From NCBI RefSeq assembly GCF_000003605.2, contig NW_003116448.1:345389-370345 (forward strand): DNA of 24,957 nt, written 5' to 3'. The DNA comes from Saccoglossus kowalevskii. Lineage: Eukaryota > Hemichordata > Enteropneusta > Harrimaniidae. The position numbers and the translations under genes are program-made. The notes beneath the pieces were generated by a model. That model was given only the letters and a program-made list of their open reading frames with translations. It had not been told where the DNA came from and did not search any database. Shown piece after piece: positions 16,694-24,957 of this stretch; the stretch's first letter is position 1; each line of letters starts with the position of its first letter.

Positions 16694-19600
16694 AAGGCCA
16701 GGGAATCAGTGTTGTACAGGAAGGGGTATTAACGATGCAGTAATGACGAAAATATATATATATTCAATATTCTGATCCCCGGATAGAGTAACATGTCGAC
16801 CAAATAAAATACTAAAATCGTCGCTTTTGTAGCACACAGAACAGTATTCGTCAGATAAACAATCACATGCGTAGTAATTGTCATTGTACGTAACAAATCA
16901 ACCAGTACAAATTCGGGAATGCCATTGCATTATTGAACGAATAATCACCCAATGTATTAATTAGCATACAATATCAAACAACAACTATAATTAAAAAAAT
17001 ATATGTACTTCAATATTGCATCTTATAAATTGTTTCACATCACATGACACCTCATGTGACATCGCATCATATTTATGTAACACGTCTCATCTTGTATCCT
17101 AAACAATACCATGAATATTCTGTTCCATCTATTTAAACATTCCCAGAACGTTATAACAATTGCACTTTCCTGATATACGTGTACCGTTAATGTGAGCCAT
17201 TTTCTTTTAACGAAGACGCCGAACATTCGTTCCTTCTTTCACCGCTTGATTTATTTCTATTTACACGCACAGAGACTAGTAAAAGTTGCAATGGCAATAT
17301 AAAAGCGTAGTACTAGAATGTCTAATCGTGCTGATCGTTTTGATAAGATCAAAATCTCCCACATGAGGATAATATTAACAATTAATGTGTTTAATCTAAC
17401 ATCTTTAGTTGCAAAGGGGTAGTTTATGTTTTAAACTATTCCGTTCGCATTTCTAAATCGTCGGTGATGCTGTAATCACATTGTATTGTTTTGAGCTAAT
17501 TTATTTTACATACTACCAGCAATTCTTACAACATCGTTATGCAAAGTTATCAAGCAATATTGTAATACACTCTTCACAAATGTAACGTTGTTTGTAATTA
17601 GTATTCGGCTAACGTGTTCTTGTTCAGATAATTTCCGGTCGTAGGCAATGTTGAGCGAAACAGCGGCAGAGATTACGTAATTTCCGCATATTCTATTTAT
17701 TCCCATCGTTCTTCGTTTGATCATTTTACATTTCCATCACTTAGCGAATTTTAATGGAAATATATTTTGCATAATTTATAACAACGTATTTTGCTTGCTT
17801 CTAAAACGTAAAGATAATGAACAGATTATATAGAATGTGCCATCTGTAATTTGTATTTGTATATACACTTGAAATCCGATGGTCTGTAATATCTAATAAA
17901 ATGTTATATATATTGTAGATCACACCTTTGTACTTATTACACCATAGGGCAAATATTTTTAAATATGGTGTATATGATTACAGAAGTTTTTAAAATCAAT
18001 TTCCTACTGTTAAGTTAGCGAGCCATTTACCCCAATTCGTTACGAGTATGATTCACAATTATAACTGTCAAGTGAATAATGATACAATAAATGCTTGACT
18101 GTTATCTTTTTCAAACACACCGTGGGGTGATTAATTACCAGGGCGATTTTAATACATTTCACGTGTACATTTCTTTAATGAAATTATTAGGACATCTAAA
18201 TTACATTTATGTATACCTATCGCTGTCTTTAATTAAACCATTTAACTGAAAGTCAAAGTGAAAAGGACAATATAACAAAAGTTTCTAGACATACAGGGTA
18301 TTAGAAATTTTGAACATAACACGTCACGATAGACGTAAATTATATATAAAGTCTATCAATATACTATGAATATATGTATAATAAGTAAATGTGAAAAAAC
18401 TTCCAAAGTAATCATTACCATTTTCTAGATTGAAAAATAGACGAATGATAAAACTTAAACTTCCTATATTATTTTCAAAGAAAGTTCAGAAAGAATACAA
18501 AACAATTTGTGAAATTCATACATGAATTATTTAAAAATCCTTCAAAAATTAAGATCTACCTGTTAAAATAATGAAACATCGTAGCGGTACATAGGTTAAT
18601 GTAATAATTGAGTTAATTTAAAATCACATAATTTTTGCATTGTACGTAATTATGGTTTAAAATTCCACAAATATTAATTATGTTTATAAACCCCGAAGAC
18701 GTACACCTGAGCCTATTATAAGTTTGCTATGTACATTATTTTCATTTTTTATGGTACCGCAATAAAGAGCATCCCGACTAATTTACGTATTTAATGGTCG
18801 TCCAAAAACAGTATTACGATTAATATAGTTATTAAAATATTTACAGTTACGGAATGGCATTGGTAACATAATTACTGGTTTCGGGGTCAATTCAAACCAT
18901 GTCTATTTCACATTCCATGTAAATCTTCATGAGTTATGGGTGAAACAAATATCTGTGTGCGGAGAAGTTGACGTTGAGAAATTTTAAAAAGACGTTGACA
19001 TCTAAAACCACCGGATATATTCAAACAATATAATAATTAACAACAATTCAAAAAATATAGTGTAAAAACACCAACATATTGATATATTTTGTAATAGTCA
19101 ATAGTAAGTGTAGATTCATGAGCTCTCGCAGCAACAGCATTGATTAACGCTTTCGCGTTATTAGACTGCCTTGGCTTCAAACTGTTTAAATCTCGGAACC
19201 AACATACTGTAATCCACTCAACAGTGCAAAAATACCCCTTTATTCGAATGTTCTTCATTATTTGCAAGACCTTAGATAGAGTTAACTGATAGGTAAAGTA
19301 CGGCTACGACACGCTAACGTTAGGTAACGGTCTGTTTGAATCGAGGCTCTAGTAAAGGCTCCACTTGTGGCAGAGCACCAAAATAAAGAAAAATGCAAAA
19401 ATATATTGTATAGACACCGTGACAAACTTGTATCTATACTTTAAACATACTTATCATTAGTGATCACTTACACTACTGACCCATCTCGCAATGTAACTAT
19501 TAATCGTACACAATGTTTACATCTATTAATTATGCTATTGATCTTTTTTTTAAATACATAATTAATCTACTGACATTTATATATTTGATACAGTGTATAT

Positions 19601-19999
19601 AATATAACAATAACATTCTGCATATGCGCTGTTGTGCGTATGAATTTAATTCAAAATATCATTAGGATCTGAAATGCAGTCAAGCGTGAAATTAAAAAAA
19701 AATGATGCCATCTGGCTACGAAAGGCATTATTCTGATTGTCTCAATCAATGCATTTTTCACAGATGACATAACACTGAGTCGAGAATGCACATCATGTTG
19801 ATTTCACCTAGAGATGGCAATCCTCATTCGTTGTGTATTTCAAAAGCTATCTAGGGAGAATCTAAATAGATAGTTGTAATATTAAAATAGTGATCACAGC
19901 CGGATCATGAACTGAATGATCTCACCGGTCTGAAGTCAAACAATTCTAATAGAATAAATAGCTATATTATAATACAATTTTGTGGTAGAACACTCCACG
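16694..19999. other. AT-rich region upstream of the receptor, no gene seen
   Basis: The receptor promoter should lie near the left end, but no convincing core element was identified; an AT repeat at about 16751-16762 is the only marked feature. A perfect 8-bp inverted repeat, TCACATGA-CACC-TCATGTGA, occurs at 17040-17059. No exon or RNA gene was recognised. Confidence 0.45.
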
Positions 20000-22900
20000 T
20001 GTAATTCATAGGTATACGCATTGATAAATGTAAGGCATGGCAAAGGAGAACCGTTATATGTAGCAGCAAACATCGATACCCGTTGAATTGAATTATGTAC
20101 GGCGTTAATCACGTACGGAGACAAGCCTGTTACCTATTGCATCAGCCTAACAAAAAGATTCGTTCATAATTACCATCGGATGAGACGGTAATGATAGACA
20201 CATATAACGAAGTAATTCCTAGGCAAATTAATACGTACATAACACAATGTAAAACGCCAGCCATATAGGTCAGATGATATGTAGAATTATGATTACTTTT
20301 TCTTATTAGCAGTGTCGCGAAAATTGATGAATGATAATTGAAGTAATCAAGTTGAAGACACACGGAAATGACTGTACATTGTAATTGTTTCTAGTACGGA
20401 TTTGAACATCAGCATGACTATACCGTTTTAAAATAAGTAAAAGCTAATTTCCGTTGAGCCTTGATCTATAAAAACACTTTATTTGTATACTCCACCCACC
20501 CATCATCAATACTGAAAATATGACTATTGGAGACATGTTAATAAAGATATGTATACATTCAGGAAAAAACATTAAATGTGACTCAAACAAATTAGTTTTG
20601 CATAACCCAGCTTGTATAGAGATTATGACTGAATTACGAAACAATGCGGGAGGTTCCACATATAAAATTCGAAGGTTCTTTACAGTTACGCAAACCAATT
20701 CAATTTATTTTTTTATATAATGTAATATAGATAGACATTTGCGACATTTTTTCAATCAAATTGTTTAGACACTTTTTTAATCTAGGGAATACTTATTATT
20801 AATTAATATATTATTATTACAGAACCACGAGAACACGCGAGGTAAAATGTCAGGATGTATATTATCCGCAAAAACTAACAAAACATTTTAGAATTATTTG
20901 CATTATCATAACTATATGCTATGTACACAAAGGTAATTTAGGCTTAGTATTACATGAATACAAAATATAAAAATAATTGTAAAAAACAAAGCTCATGTGT
21001 CTTTACATAGTTTGCGATGAGTGAAAAATAGTAAAAGGAAGTAAAAAATATTAGTCTATCACACAAGGCAAACGAATACGATTGAACACGTGGATATGTG
21101 GATATATGAAATAGCCCTGTGTTTACTTTCTTGTATGCAATAAAACTATTAGTGAAAAAAATGAATGAATCACACAATGTTTTAAGTTGCAAGTGCTGTA
21201 TTCAGGAATATGTCTAAGTAAATACGTTTAAGACACTTCACAATTTTCGATGAGAACACATACATTGGTTTAGGTCAACTGTTATTTGTTTGTAACGTAT
21301 TTCACGCGTCATTAAATGCTAGTACACGAAGCTGCATGCGGCTCACTGGTTTAATTAGTTGCTTCATGTCTAACGTGGATAATATATGGCTTCTATACAT
21401 ACACGTTGCGTGATGTTGTTTAATAAATCTTGGTTGTGTGCATTTAGTGCTATCGACGTCCGGTCATTAGACAGCATACAATAGATTTGTATATGATTTT
21501 CGCTTCATTTGTACAGTTTGAAACTATACAACAGAATACGATAGAGAAATATATTTCTGAAAAAATTGCGATGTTTTTTATCGATTTCATTCACTTTATT
21601 TCTCCATGGCTAGCGCGTGACTCACTTTGACACCTTTAATATATAGTTTGTTAACAACGTGTTCAATATATAAATTAACCGATCGGGGGCTTGTTCTGGG
21701 TCTAACTTGTGTAGACTCCAAAGACAAAATATCTCAGATATTATGTATTTATCTTGTTCGAGATGATTTTGTCCCCCGATCAAGATATGTATCAGGATCG
21801 GGTTATATATCTCGTTCGACGGATAATCCTGAATACTATACGCAGCAACAAATTGAATGTAAAACGCTTAATCGCACTGACATGAGATAAAATAAAAAAG
21901 ATATTCTGTTATTATTATCGTGATAGGTGTGATGATGCATAAAACTGCAACATCAGTATAAATATATATATTTTTATAGTTCAAAAACAACTGTTTCGCA
22001 ATTGAATTTGTAATTTGAATCCCTTTTATTTATTTCTGCACGATTTTGCAATGTTACAAGCCTTCCCAAGAGTGTCCCATGCAATTCATGGCAGATATTT
22101 GTTTTACGAGACGCAGTTTGCAAGGAGAAAAGTTACAAATCAGGAGAATTAAAGTCACATTTACGTGTAATGTTTTAACACATTACAAGATTCATGGAGT
22201 TAATATTCATTACTGTGCTTGACGGAAAGTTAATAAAATAGTCAACAGCACAAGATCTACGGGACTTTATTATTGTGATAAGTGTTTATAGTGTACTCGT
22301 GAGGCATAGGATCAATAACAGACAACCCGCTTCGTGACAGATTACGTAGTCAATCACAGTACCTTTTAAAAACTAGGCGACGTGTGCAATATATAAATGT
22401 TCACAAGGTTAAATCGTGAATGGATTTTGCTTGCTACTTAGATTTACGTCCGGGTTCTTAACCATATGTTATCTCATAGTATAGCGTGGAGCTTGGGTAG
22501 AGACCACCCTTATGACTCCAAGCCAAACTGGACCCGATCGAAACCTGTCTAAAACAAACTTAAGACCTATAAATTTTACAGATGTCTGACCAGTTCTACA
22601 AGTTTTTGATAAGTGACTATAATAATTTTGTATTTTAAAATGAGTATTGTATGTGTGTCCGCGGAGTCAAATATGACTGAACACGTGTCAAATAGTTCAG
22701 TTAGTCATTGGTAACATGGAATTCAATTGTAATACTTAAATAATATGCAGTTACTATAGCAGTGGTTTGTCCATGTAAACCCCTGTAAATTCCGTGCATT
22801 AAACCTCCTCTCAATATAAGATAAAGTGCGCCCTCGGTATTCTGATGACTATGTTTGCATTCAATAGCCACGTGATTAACTGAATCAACTGTTATTAGTT

Positions 22901-24957
22901 TCACACCAATGATCAGCCTTTTCAAATGTAGTGATTCTTTCATTAAAGTGCACTTTAATAGCCAGTACAACATTCTGTATAATTAGAAAAGCAGTGGTAG
23001 GTAAGTTTTCAGTTTTGCTTCATCGATCACCGTCTGAATATCCCAGGCATATCTATGACTTGATAACAATATACGTAACTGAATAATAATAATTCATTAA
23101 TTCAATAAAAAAACTACTCACTCAAAGTATAGCAAGATTTGCACGGATTGTCAATCAGAAAACAACTCGTGCGTGTTTGTTCAATAATTCACATTGTTGT
23201 CAATTTCGATATGACGTGATGCATCGTGGACAGCAAAGGTCGAACGCTACACAACTGTTCCGATTAAAACAAAACGATGCATTAATATAACAAGCCATGA
23301 ATAAATGATTAAAGACTGAAAATCACTTCACCAAAACAAATGGGCATTATATGATATTTGACCAAATGTCTAATTTAATTGTATGTAGTATATAAGTTAG
23401 GCTAAAATCGAGTATTTGCGTGACTTCTCGAAGAACAGACAATGTCGTTGTAAGAGTTTCGAGTTCACTTGCGTTTATATTGTATCTGTCCACATTGATT
23501 AGACCTACTAGAAAATCATGATGACCGATTGAATAGAGAAGCTAGTCCACCAGACAATCAACACAGTCTACAGTTCTTGACTTGGACTTGAGTGTTATAA
23601 GATATACGTTAATAGCATTTAATTGTCAAATCAGCTATCGTCATGTGTTAGCCTGTCAATGTTTACAACGAGTGAGCAACTATGTCTATACTTATAAGCG
23701 TTTTGTTGATTATATACTTAGTATTGACTATTAACCATTGGCGTACACATCTTCGGAGTCGTGGATATGTATTGACCTAAGTTGTGATATGGTATGCTAT
23801 TGTTTTATGTTTAGCAATTATTTTGTCTTTGAAAATATTATAACCGTGATTTATTTTCCACATTCACGAGACAGCGGAATTACATTGCGTGATGTATATA
23901 GAGGAAATATACATGCGGACCTATTAATATCTCGAAATCGACACATTAACGCATTGTAAAAGGGTTGACAAGAAAATGATTAATGAATGAAAAATAATGG
24001 TGACGGTACAATATGTAATTGTGCGACACACGCAAGAAATGTACTTCACACTATTGTATGGTCTGCATTATTAATAGCCTAATGACACACCATGTATATT
24101 TCCCAGTAGAACACAGTGACATCATTCACAACCATACATTAATTCAATCGAATCGGCAAACAGTGCTTCACCTCAGTGACAGTTTAAGTGAACAGGTCAG
24201 ATGTTACCATTCTTAAAAATGTAATCGTCAAATCATTTGCCAGCAGATGTAATACAAGTACTACAATATAACAAGAAAGTATATTTTATTTTTTGAAAAC
24301 TAGATGACATTTAGAAAAGAATAATACATTGAGTCTGAATTTAAATTTTAACGTGTTTTCTTTTTTAAGCGAGCATTTCCCTCGGTATATTTTGTAATAT
24401 CCCCAATACGATTATATTATTGGCTGACCACTACCTACACCGTGTGACCCCATAGATCGTTGAAACGCATACCCACAGTTCACGGTCATGTCTTAAACCA
24501 TGAATAAGCCCGACATATAATTTGATTTTATCATTTCTTTTGTATATACTAGCTTTCCAGTTAATGGACACCAGACTTTTACCGACTCTCAAAATGCTGG
24601 TAGCTATCATCAACAATCGTGTTTTGTGACTCTTCACAAATCAAGCCTTTAAATATCTGAGTTTGGTCGTAATTTGAAATTTAACTCTAGGGGAATAATT
24701 TTAAAATGCGATTTTAATGGTAAAACAATAGGTGACATTCTGTTGTTTTATTTTCTAACCTACGTTAACAGCCTCGCTATGAGCCGTAAAGGAACAAGAG
24801 TAAAAGTTAAAACTGTGACAAAGTGCATGAACTGATAAATCACTGGAGATTGTCTTAGCACACTTAAGTTACTAATAATTATAAGACAGGATATGTCAGT
24901 TCACACAGGGGATAGCCCAAGGTCGTAAACAACAATAATATGTCTTGTTCAAGGTAA
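20000..24957. other. AT-rich right flank, no gene seen
   Basis: The open frames here are short (under 95 codons) and show no domain. A lone GTGCGCCCTC at about 22825-22834 recalls the MITE core but lacks a partner end. A weakly repetitive segment rich in GATCGGG/GATC motifs occurs at about 21680-21830. Nothing else is supported. Confidence 0.45.

Noticed and set aside
17040-17059. Perfect 8-bp palindrome with 4-base loop
   Set aside because: Too short and isolated to assign as a regulatory site or RNA; mentioned only within the regional description.
20444-20720. Opposed open frames on both strands
   Set aside because: Short, overlapping and antisense to each other, with no domain or splice evidence.
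21627-21890. 87-codon plus-strand open frame with GATCGGG-like repeats
   Set aside because: The repeats are short and imperfect, and the frame shows no protein family.

Overview
This is animal genomic DNA: AT-rich, with intron-split genes, GT-AG introns of about 0.15-2.4 kb, non-autonomous DNA transposons and one run of Ns. The two recognisable genes are metazoan families (a GPI-type alkaline phosphatase and a nicotinic acetylcholine receptor subunit). The compact introns and the divergent receptor subunit suggest an invertebrate, perhaps a non-vertebrate deuterostome or a lophotrochozoan. I cannot name the species from sequence alone.

Layout. 1-4197 has no supportable gene but holds a 1.15-kb element (424-1572) with about 76-bp terminal inverted repeats (TIRs) and a 6-bp target duplication. 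4198-11085 (+) is a complete nine-exon alkaline phosphatase gene coding for 610 residues: signal peptide, every catalytic and metal-binding motif, a long Thr/Ser/Lys-rich C-terminal stalk and a GPI-attachment signal. Poly(A) signals follow at 11201 and 11217. 11223-13375 is intergenic and contains an assembly gap (12954-13123). 13376-13585 (+) carries a short WD40-like open segment, probably an exon or gene remnant. 13890-16693 (-) is a five-exon alpha-type nicotinic receptor subunit. Signal peptide, ligand-binding domain, TM1-TM3 and TM4 are all recognisable, but a 2-base frame slip in a CG repeat lies between TM3 and TM4. 16694-24957 is about 8.2 kb of AT-rich DNA in which I find no gene.

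The two genes are tail-to-tail and have no evident functional link; the first is a secreted or surface phosphomonoesterase and the second a ligand-gated channel subunit. What they share is transposon load. Short TA-flanked elements whose ends carry a GCGCCCTCTAGT-like core sit in introns of both genes, and an unrelated short TIR element lies in intron 1 of the phosphatase.

I do not see a convincing previously undescribed system. The points most worth checking are the frame slip in the receptor, unusual loop C and M2 residues in that receptor, a possible alternative signal-peptide start in the phosphatase, its extended stalk, the 1.15-kb TIR element, and the WD40-like remnant.
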